A stretch of DNA of 64,000 nt from JAJRTA01 sp965603125 (GTDB taxonomy: Bacteria; Zixibacteria; MSB-5A5; GN15; FEB-12). How positions within the stretch are numbered: the stretch's first letter is position 1; every line of letters begins with the position of its first letter. Below the pieces are notes generated by a model, which did not search any database, was not told the DNA's origin, and worked only from the letters and a program-made list of their open reading frames with translations. The stretch lies in the NCBI GenBank assembly GCA_965603125.1, contig CBFDBU010000001.1, positions 223,403-287,402 on the forward strand, in the 5' to 3' direction. Both the position numbers and the translations under genes were made by a program. This document shows positions 53,283-59,498 of this stretch, in pieces.

Positions 53283-53311
53283 TTGACAACGACCAGAGAC
53301 TACCATAAGCT
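53283..53311 (+). promoter_or_regulatory. Promoter for the ECF sigma operon
   Basis: TTGACA at 53283-53288, TAAGCT at 53306-53311, 17-bp spacer. The leader holds AAGTTG-CCGT-CAACTT followed by GTTTTT, a small terminator- or attenuator-like hairpin at 53319-53340. Confidence 0.55.
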
Positions 53312-53330
53312 AAGGGAAAGTTGCCGTCAA
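53302..53330 (-). promoter_or_regulatory. Promoter for the MFS exporter
   Basis: TTGACG at 53325-53330, TATGGT at 53302-53307, 17-bp spacer. Its -10 overlaps that of the divergent promoter, so both cannot be occupied at once. Confidence 0.55.
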
Positions 53331-53403
53331 CTTGTTTTTGCATACATGACTGAACAAGATTGATGCTGGTGCGTCCTTTGACTGAGTCAAGAAACTTCGG
53401 GGT

Positions 53404-53985
53404 ATGAACAAAGAAGTCCCCGAATTGGTTAAGAGGTTTATTGAAGGTGACCAGAAGGCCTTTGCGGATCTGGTCACGCGGTTTCAAAAGAAACTGTATG
53501 CGCTGGCCTACCGAATTTTGGGCAATCATCTCGATGCAGACGAGGTTGTCCAGGAGACGTTTGTCAGGGTATACCGAAAACGCGAGGAGCTAAAGGATGT
53601 AGACTACTTTTCGACGTTTCTGGTGCGGATCGCCACCAACTACGCAATCGACCTGTTGCGTAAGCGCAAGGGACACAGCACCATACTGGAGGACACCACG
53701 TCTCTGCCGGGCAATGTCCAGTTGAGCTTATCGCACAGGGTGGCCACGCCGAGTGAAACGTTCGAAAGCAAGTGGTTGATGGAGGAGATAACCAAGGCGC
53801 TGGAGAAGCTGCCGCCGAGGCAGAAGCTCACCGCCATCCTGCATGACATCGAGGGCTACAGCAAGGCGGAAATAGCCGGTTTCTTTGAATGTCCCCAGGC
53901 TACAGTTCGGTCAAACCTCCATATTGCGCGTACAAAACTGAAGAAAATACTCAAGCAGCGACTCAGCTCGAAGGAGCAAAAATGA
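53404..53985 (+). CDS. ECF-type RNA polymerase sigma factor
   Basis: 193 residues with region 2 (FADLVTRFQKKLYALAYRIL, ADEVVQETFVRVYRKR) and region 4 (ALEKLPPRQKLTAILHDIEGYSKAEIAGFFECPQATVRSNLHIARTKLK). Regions 1 and 3 are absent, defining the ECF class. Its stop overlaps the next ATG as ATGA, so sigma and anti-sigma are translationally coupled. It may direct transcription of its own operon and envelope-stress genes. Confidence 0.95.
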   Translation: MNKEVPELVKRFIEGDQKAFADLVTRFQKKLYALAYRILGNHLDADEVVQETFVRVYRKREELKDVDYFSTFLVRIATNYAIDLLRKRKGHSTILEDTTSLPGNVQLSLSHRVATPSETFESKWLMEEITKALEKLPPRQKLTAILHDIEGYSKAEIAGFFECPQATVRSNLHIARTKLKKILKQRLSSKEQK

Positions 53986-54563
53986 CATGTCAAACGGCTT
54001 TGTCGCTCCTGGATGACTTCGTTGACGGCGAACTCTCACAGGCTCTGTCCGAGGAGGTCAGTGTTCACCTTGAGGGTTGCCCGAGATGTCGATCGGAGGC
54101 CAGGGAGACGATAAGCCTCAAGGAGCTTCTGAGACAAAGCGAAATCCATAGTCCCGGCCGGGATTACTGGCCTGAGACCTCACAGCTCATTCTGGCCAGA
54201 ACCGTCCAATCCGCGTCGGCGCAGGAACCTCACCGCACGACGGCGGATCAGTTGGCGAACCGGCGAAACGCCTTTGCTCGGGCCCTGGTTTCCCTGGCTG
54301 CGTCGCTGGTGATTCTTGCGTCGGCTGTCGTGATCGGCCAGAGTCAGAAGTCGACCGCGACCCGCAGCAGTCCGGACAACCCTGTCCTGCTGACCAGTTC
54401 GCTGGCTCAGCAGTTGGACCCGGATTTCCAGATTGTAACGCAGGAGGAACGGACCCGACTGGCCAAGGGTATGCTCCTGATGGGCCCGCCCGGTCCGTTC
54501 GGACGCATTTCCGGTCTGATGGAGTTGACCAACCTCGCCGTACCGGGGCTCACCGAACCATAA
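53982..54563 (+). CDS. Zinc-finger anti-sigma factor (transmembrane)
   Basis: 193 residues. The N-terminus has the anti-sigma zinc-finger pattern: MTCQTALSLLDDFVDGEL then VHLEGCPRCRSE, giving a HxxxCxxC motif. A single transmembrane segment (about 108-125, ALVSLAASLVILASAVVIG) places the remainder outside. AAGGAG lies 5 nt before the ATG. The C-terminal ~65 residues are a periplasmic domain without a family I recognise. It should sequester the adjacent ECF sigma. Confidence 0.9.
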   Translation: MTCQTALSLLDDFVDGELSQALSEEVSVHLEGCPRCRSEARETISLKELLRQSEIHSPGRDYWPETSQLILARTVQSASAQEPHRTTADQLANRRNAFARALVSLAASLVILASAVVIGQSQKSTATRSSPDNPVLLTSSLAQQLDPDFQIVTQEERTRLAKGMLLMGPPGPFGRISGLMELTNLAVPGLTEP

Positions 54564-54576
54564 ACGGAGGAGAGAA

Positions 54577-55422
54577 TTGAAAATCTTAACCGCCATCATT
54601 ACAATCGCCTTGACCGCAGTACTGATCTTTAGTTGCACCGGAGGGGAGAAGAAAATCAGCCTTCGGTTCAAATACAAGCCTGGGATGACTCTGGGCTACG
54701 AGCAAACGACCAAGCGCACCTGGAAAGCCGTGGCCGGGGACTCCGTGATGGAAGAGGGCCACCGAACCTATTCCGTGGAGTTGACGGCCAGGGTTACCGG
54801 CCTCTCGCAAGACGGAATCGCCGAACTGCTGGACAGTACGACCTGGACCTATACCGCGCCCGGCAAGGAGGATTCGACTACACTGGACACTATCGAAATG
54901 CTGCAGGTGACGAGGACTTTCGTCGAACCCAACGGACGGGTCAGCGATGTCATCTACCTCAACAACAAGGATGTCAGTTCAATAACCTGGCTCAAGAATT
55001 ACTACGAACAAGGCATGCCGGTGTTTCCCTCCGGGGAGTTGTCACCCGGCTACAGTTGGACCCAGACTACCAAGGTTCTGCTGCCCGACGAGACGATGGA
55101 CGCCTCGACTACCTACCGGGTGAAGTCGCTGGCCCGCGAAGCCGGGTACGATTGCGCCGTAATTGAATTCGCCGGCAACATGATTATCCCGGTGGAGCCC
55201 AGCAAAGAAAAGTGCGGTGACTGCATCAGACGCGGTTACGACCAGATCGACGTCACCGGGGTCAGCTATTTTGCCTATAAGGAGGGCATCGTCGTCCTGG
55301 AACACCACAACTGGGAACTGGAGGGTCACCGAGAAATGGTCTGCAAGGACAAGACACAGGATTACCTGAAGATGTCACAATCTCAGATCGAGTTTCGCCT
55401 GGTGAGATTCTCGAAGCTCTGA
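54577..55422 (+). CDS. Putative lipoprotein of unknown function, third gene of the ECF operon
   Basis: 281 residues starting at TTG 54577 with GGAGGAG 6-8 nt upstream. A signal sequence ends in the lipobox LIFSC at residue 20. The mature part is mostly beta-rich (FKYKPGMTLGYEQTTKRTW, VELTARVTGLSQDG) and resembles DUF6263-like periplasmic proteins in style, but I cannot assign it firmly. A CGDC pair near residue 210 and another Cys further on could be redox or metal related. Located 13 nt after the anti-sigma gene, so it is likely a regulated target or sensor. Confidence 0.75.
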   Translation: MKILTAIITIALTAVLIFSCTGGEKKISLRFKYKPGMTLGYEQTTKRTWKAVAGDSVMEEGHRTYSVELTARVTGLSQDGIAELLDSTTWTYTAPGKEDSTTLDTIEMLQVTRTFVEPNGRVSDVIYLNNKDVSSITWLKNYYEQGMPVFPSGELSPGYSWTQTTKVLLPDETMDASTTYRVKSLAREAGYDCAVIEFAGNMIIPVEPSKEKCGDCIRRGYDQIDVTGVSYFAYKEGIVVLEHHNWELEGHREMVCKDKTQDYLKMSQSQIEFRLVRFSKL

Positions 55423-55469
55423 GCGGCATTTTCCGGCGCCGTCCGAGCGTCGATTTCCCACAAACCGGT

Positions 55470-55496
55470 AACCGGCAGTCCCCGGCTGCCGGTTTT
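55470..55496 (+). terminator. Terminator of the ECF operon
   Basis: 9-bp stem AACCGGCAG/CTGCCGGTT with a 7-nt loop and TTTT, 47 nt after the lipoprotein stop. Confidence 0.85.
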
Positions 55497-55531
55497 CTAT
55501 TGCCCGCCCTGTTGTCGTCATCAGCTTTCGG

Positions 55532-55560
55532 TTTACATACTCAAGACTCAGGATTAGATT
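55532..55560 (+). promoter_or_regulatory. Promoter of deoB-deoC, apparently leaderless
   Basis: TTTACA at 55532-55537 and TAGATT at 55555-55560 with 17 bp between. Only 6 nt separate the -10 from the ATG at 55567, and no Shine-Dalgarno exists, so the mRNA may begin at the start codon. Confidence 0.6.
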
Positions 55561-55566
55561 GGGCGC

Positions 55567-56757
55567 ATGGTGTCACAGCGGATTATACTGGTCATAATCG
55601 ATGCTTGTGGCGTAGGAGAACTCCCGGATGCTGGGGATTACGGCGACACCGGCGCCGCCACGCTTCCCAATGTCGCAGCCGCCGTTGGGGGTCTGAACAT
55701 GCCGCACTGCCGCCGGCTGGGGCTGGGGAATGTTACTGTAATAAAAGGCGTGACGCCGACGCCGCAGCCGGACGGATGCTTTGGCAAAATGGCCGAGAAG
55801 GCCGCCGGAAAGGATTCCACATCCGGCCACTGGGAACTTGCGGGAGTAACGCTCAGCGCGCCCCTGCCGTTGTTCCCAAACGGATTCCCTCCTAAGCTCG
55901 TGGAAAGGTTTGAACTCAGGGCGGGAGTGAAGACGATCGGCAACGTCGCGGCCAGCGGCACGGAGATAATCCGCAGGCTCGGTGAGCGACACCTGCAAAC
56001 GGGTGAGGTTATTCTCTATACGTCAGCCGATTCCGTCTTTCAGTTGGCGGCTCACGAAGACCTGTATCCCACAGAAAGGCAGTACGAGATCTGCCGGATT
56101 GCCCGGGAAATGCTTCGTGGTGAATATGGCGTGGGAAGGGTGATAGCCCGTCCCTTTATCGGATCGCCGGGCGGATTCACCCGCACCGCCGGGCGGCGTG
56201 ATTTCTCACTGGCTCCGCCGTCGGAAACGATCCTGGACTTGTTGACCGAGAGAGGACGGAAGACGCTGGCTATCGGCAAGATCCATGACCTGTTTGCCGG
56301 GCGTGGCATCACCAACCACATAAAAACAAGCTGTAACCGGGATGTGTTTGAGGGAATTGAAAAGGCAGTCCACAACGATACCGAGCATGACCTGGTTTTC
56401 GCCAACTTGTGTGATTTCGACCAGCTCTGGGGCCACCGCAACGACGCCAAAGGTTTTGCCGCCGGGCTGGAGGAGTTCGATCGGGGGCTTGGCCGATTAT
56501 TGCCGCTCCTGAAAGACGAAGACCTGTTGATAATCACTGCCGATCATGGCTGTGATCCCACGATCAAAAGCTCAACCGACCACACTCGGGAATACGTCCC
56601 CCTGCTTGTCTACGCCAAAGGGATTGCGGGCGGTGTGTCACTGGGAACACGCGAGACTTTCGCCGATGTAGCATGTACGATCGCGGAGGTGTTCGGTATC
56701 AAGCACAACTTTAATGGGAGCTCATTCTATTCCGCCTTATGCAAGGAGAACGTTTGA
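55567..56757 (+). CDS. deoB: Phosphopentomutase
   Basis: Interconverts (deoxy)ribose-1- and 5-phosphate in nucleoside breakdown. 396 residues of the alkaline phosphatase superfamily: N-terminal metal site ILVIIDACGVGELPDAGDYGD with the conserved aspartate, DSTSGHWELAG with the phosphorylated threonine or serine, and the C-terminal IITADHGCDPTIKSSTDHTREYVPLLVY. Followed closely by deoC, the next enzyme. Confidence 0.96.
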   Translation: MVSQRIILVIIDACGVGELPDAGDYGDTGAATLPNVAAAVGGLNMPHCRRLGLGNVTVIKGVTPTPQPDGCFGKMAEKAAGKDSTSGHWELAGVTLSAPLPLFPNGFPPKLVERFELRAGVKTIGNVAASGTEIIRRLGERHLQTGEVILYTSADSVFQLAAHEDLYPTERQYEICRIAREMLRGEYGVGRVIARPFIGSPGGFTRTAGRRDFSLAPPSETILDLLTERGRKTLAIGKIHDLFAGRGITNHIKTSCNRDVFEGIEKAVHNDTEHDLVFANLCDFDQLWGHRNDAKGFAAGLEEFDRGLGRLLPLLKDEDLLIITADHGCDPTIKSSTDHTREYVPLLVYAKGIAGGVSLGTRETFADVACTIAEVFGIKHNFNGSSFYSALCKENV

Positions 56758-56761
56758 TTCC

Positions 56762-57436
56762 ATGAAAGATATTTTTGCCGATCTTAACCTTCGCTTCGAT
56801 CATGCAGCCCTGCACCCGGAGGTTGATAAGCGAGCTATCCGAAAGCTCTGCGCACAGGCCCGGGAGTGGCGATTTTGCTCGGTGGCGGTCAATCCGTCGT
56901 GGGTAAGAACGGCTGCGGAGGAACTTCACGGCAGCGGCGTCAAGGTGCTTTCGGTGGCGGGGTTCCCGCTTTCGGCCAGCCGTACCGACGTCAAGGTTTT
57001 CGAGGCCGTCAAGGGGGTCAGCGACGGCGCTCGCGAGATCGACATGGTGGCCAATGTCGGCTGGTTAGTTTCGGACCGGTTCTCCGAAGTGGAAGCGGAG
57101 ATTGATGAAGTCCGCCGCAACCTGCCGTACAACGTCGTCCTGAAAGTGATTATCGAGGCCGGCAAGCTCAATCGGGAACAACAGGTACTGGCAACAAAGT
57201 GCGTGGTCAACGGAGGGGCGCAGTTTGTCAAAACCTGTACCGGGTTTTTCGGCGGTGCTACTGTCGAGCAGGTTCGCACGCTGCATGAGGCCTCCGGGGG
57301 GGAAATCGAAGTAAAGGCATCCGGTGGCATACGGACGCTTGAGCAGTGCCGCCATCTGCTTGAAGCTGGGGCTACCCGACTGGGGAGTTCATCCTCGGTC
57401 GAGATCATGCAGGAGCTGGAACAGACGGGGGCGTGA
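56762..57436 (+). CDS. deoC: Deoxyribose-phosphate aldolase
   Basis: Cleaves deoxyribose-5-phosphate to acetaldehyde and glyceraldehyde-3-phosphate. The ATG at 56762 is 4 nt after the deoB stop; the 224-residue product is of normal size. Active-site features are present: the aspartate in REIDMVANVG, the Schiff-base lysine in FVKTCTGF and the second lysine in VKASGGIRT. Forms a two-gene nucleoside catabolic operon with deoB. Confidence 0.95.
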   Translation: MKDIFADLNLRFDHAALHPEVDKRAIRKLCAQAREWRFCSVAVNPSWVRTAAEELHGSGVKVLSVAGFPLSASRTDVKVFEAVKGVSDGAREIDMVANVGWLVSDRFSEVEAEIDEVRRNLPYNVVLKVIIEAGKLNREQQVLATKCVVNGGAQFVKTCTGFFGGATVEQVRTLHEASGGEIEVKASGGIRTLEQCRHLLEAGATRLGSSSSVEIMQELEQTGA

Positions 57437-57468
57437 GGAGGGGTGGGCGCTGAGGGATTAGATAGTGT

Positions 57469-57496
57469 TTGACAAGGCGGGCAACATTCGTATTAT
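57469..57496 (+). promoter_or_regulatory. Promoter of the SIR2-like gene, apparently leaderless
   Basis: TTGACA at 57469-57474, 16-bp spacer, TATTAT at 57491-57496. Five bases separate the -10 from the ATG at 57502 and no ribosome binding site fits. Confidence 0.7.
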
Positions 57497-57501
57497 CGTT
57501 T

Positions 57502-58620
57502 ATGAATCCTGTCACACATACCGGCGAGGAAAGAGCCAAGACTGTAATCATAGTAGGCGCCGGTGGTACTGTGGGGGAGGTTCCCAAAAGACCACCCAAC
57601 AAGCGACCTCCTCTTGATAGGGGATTCTTTTCCGTTGCCCTTAAAACCAATAAGGCAGATACCACCCCAATAGTTGACTACTTGCGCATGGAATATGGTC
57701 GTGATTTCAGCTTGCCGGTGAATGACTCGCTTGAGGCGGCCATGGTGCTGCTATATTCGATAACCGGGGACTCCAGGCAGGAGCGCATCGCCGGTACGCA
57801 CTTGGCTAATCTCATCCTGCTTTATGCCAAGAGAATAGCAACCACTACCGACAACCTCAAGATACACAGACGCTCCAAACTGTATCGTCTCTTTATTCAG
57901 GCCTTGCGTGCCAAGATTGAACCAGCAGACTTGACCTTGCTGACCTTCAATCAAGACCTGCACATTGAGAAGACGTTGTTGGAAATCCACCGACAGCATG
58001 GCTCTGTACTGCCGCTCCAATCATGGTTTGCGCTTCCCAAGATGTACTGCCTGCCTAAGCCGTTCCCGATCAGAGGACGGAGTTCATCTGATCCACTGTT
58101 TCCAATTATAGGGCATGATGATCCGTGTGTAGCCGTTCTGAAACTGCATGGATCATTCAACTGGTACTCAGTACATCGAAGTAGCAGACCCAACTCAGAC
58201 GTGCTTTTCAATCCCGGTCGACGTCTCTATGTTTCAAATAGTGCAACTACCCGAGCCTACTTTACCGTTCGACACAGGAAACGAACGGATCATGCGCGAC
58301 CGATTATCATCCCGCCAGTCAGTCACAAATCGGCCATCCTGCAGAAAGATGTTCGAGAACTGTGGGCAGTTGCGGATCAGCGACTCAGACAGGCGACCAG
58401 GATCATTGTCTTTGGATACTCGTGTCCCGAATCGGACTTGGAAAGCGCTTCTCTAATCGGTCGATGTCTCAATGCCACGCGGCGCTCATTCGCCCTTCAC
58501 ATAGTTGACCCCAATCCGGCTACGGTTTCGCGATTCCACGATCTTACTCACTGTCCTCGAATCCATTACTACGATTCCATCGATCAGTTTCTTTCAGTCG
58601 GTCAGTCGATCTTCAACTGA
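57502..58620 (+). CDS. SIR2-like domain protein (predicted NAD+ -consuming)
   Basis: 372 residues starting at ATG 57502. The Rossmann start TVIIVGAGGTVGE is followed by a helical insertion, then TFNQDLHIEKTL (the TxNxD motif), KLHGSFNW with the catalytic-type histidine, and IIVFGYSCPESDLES. This order matches SIR2_2-type domains found in bacterial NADase and antiphage proteins rather than deacetylases. There is no fused effector domain. It has its own promoter and slightly different base use from deoB-deoC, so it may be an inserted gene. Defence role is inference only. Confidence 0.82.
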   Translation: MNPVTHTGEERAKTVIIVGAGGTVGEVPKRPPNKRPPLDRGFFSVALKTNKADTTPIVDYLRMEYGRDFSLPVNDSLEAAMVLLYSITGDSRQERIAGTHLANLILLYAKRIATTTDNLKIHRRSKLYRLFIQALRAKIEPADLTLLTFNQDLHIEKTLLEIHRQHGSVLPLQSWFALPKMYCLPKPFPIRGRSSSDPLFPIIGHDDPCVAVLKLHGSFNWYSVHRSSRPNSDVLFNPGRRLYVSNSATTRAYFTVRHRKRTDHARPIIIPPVSHKSAILQKDVRELWAVADQRLRQATRIIVFGYSCPESDLESASLIGRCLNATRRSFALHIVDPNPATVSRFHDLTHCPRIHYYDSIDQFLSVGQSIFN

Positions 58621-58710
58621 GCGCGATCGCTCCGCGGCCCTTCCCCCCCCAACCCCACCCACACAAAAACCAACATCAGCAGTTGGACTTTCGCGCCAAC
58701 ATGGTTATTT

Positions 58711-58716
58711 TATACT
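58711..58716 (+). promoter_or_regulatory. Possible -10 element before the small Cys-rich gene
   Basis: TATACT seven bases before the ATG at 58724. No convincing -35 is present. Fits a leaderless start, but support is weak. Confidence 0.35.
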
Positions 58717-58723
58717 CAGAAGT

Positions 58724-58912
58724 ATGGAACCGAAGGGTCCTGACAGGCGGCCGTTTCTGGGCATGTTTTTCACGTGCTGCCGCGTGTATTCGCGAATATA
58801 TCTGAACCGGAAACAGACCGCCTTCGTGGGCTGGTGCCCCAAGTGCGCCGCCAGAGTAGAGGTAAGAGTCTCCCCCACCGGATCCGACAGCCGGTTCTTC
58901 ACAGCCGATTAG
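58724..58912 (+). CDS. Conserved-looking small zinc-ribbon protein, 62 residues
   Basis: Small basic protein with FFTCCRVYSRIYLNR in the first half and GWCPKCAARVEVRV in the second, ending SDSRFFTAD. The two Cys pairs (CC and CPKC) suggest one metal site. The sequence looks like a compact conserved family, but I cannot name it with certainty. It is followed after 17 nt by the archaemetzincin homologue, forming a likely three-gene operon with the helicase. Confidence 0.7.
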   Translation: MEPKGPDRRPFLGMFFTCCRVYSRIYLNRKQTAFVGWCPKCAARVEVRVSPTGSDSRFFTAD

Positions 58913-58929
58913 GCAAGGTGTGACCAATC

Positions 58930-59472
58930 ATGGGACTGCTGAAATCGAAAATAGTGGTCGCCCCCATGGGCGAGATTGAGTTCCCCATGATCACTCGCCT
59001 GGCGGCGGAAATCGGGCCGGTGTTCAACCGCTCGGTCGATATCCTCAAGGGCATGAAGATGCCGACCGAAGCCCACAACGTCGTTCGCAATCAGTACTAC
59101 GCCCTGGTCATACTCGCCAAACTGGAAAGAACAAAATCCAACGCCCGCGAAAAAGTGATTGCCGTCTGTGAAGAAGATTTATATCTCCCTGACGAGAATT
59201 ACATCCTGGGGCATGCTGATGTGCTTTCGGGCACGGCGGTGGTCTCGCTGTACCATTTCCGGCAGGAGTTCTATGGCCTCCCCGAAGACGACAGCAAGAT
59301 ATACCCCCGGTTGTTCAAGGAAACGGCGCACCAGGTAGGACATTTGTTCAACTTGAGCGAGTGCCGCAACCCCAAATGTGTGAACTACTTCAGCCAGATG
59401 ATGCTGGATATCGACAACAAGCAGGACCGCTTCTGTGACATCTGTCGCCGCCAGCTTACCGGCATGGTATAG
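58930..59472 (+). CDS. Archaemetzincin homologue (M54) with altered catalytic motif
   Basis: 180 residues matching the M54 family: VVAPMGEIEFPMITRLAAEI at the start and the C-terminal zinc cluster pattern with C-x4-C (CRNPKC) followed by CDIC. The family metalloprotease signature HExxHxxGxxH is changed to HQVGHLFNLSE: the general-base Glu is Gln, the Gly is Asn and the third zinc ligand His is Glu. The structural four-cysteine site is intact. The protein is therefore probably not a standard peptidase. AAGGTG precedes the ATG by 9 nt. It is followed by the helicase after 26 nt. Confidence 0.88.
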   Translation: MGLLKSKIVVAPMGEIEFPMITRLAAEIGPVFNRSVDILKGMKMPTEAHNVVRNQYYALVILAKLERTKSNAREKVIAVCEEDLYLPDENYILGHADVLSGTAVVSLYHFRQEFYGLPEDDSKIYPRLFKETAHQVGHLFNLSECRNPKCVNYFSQMMLDIDNKQDRFCDICRRQLTGMV

Positions 59473-59498
59473 CGACAGGACAGGAGTCACCTCTCAGG

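Noticed and set aside
59311..59345. Calling the archaemetzincin homologue an active metalloprotease
   Set aside because: The base-level codons show Gln in place of the essential Glu and a changed third zinc ligand.
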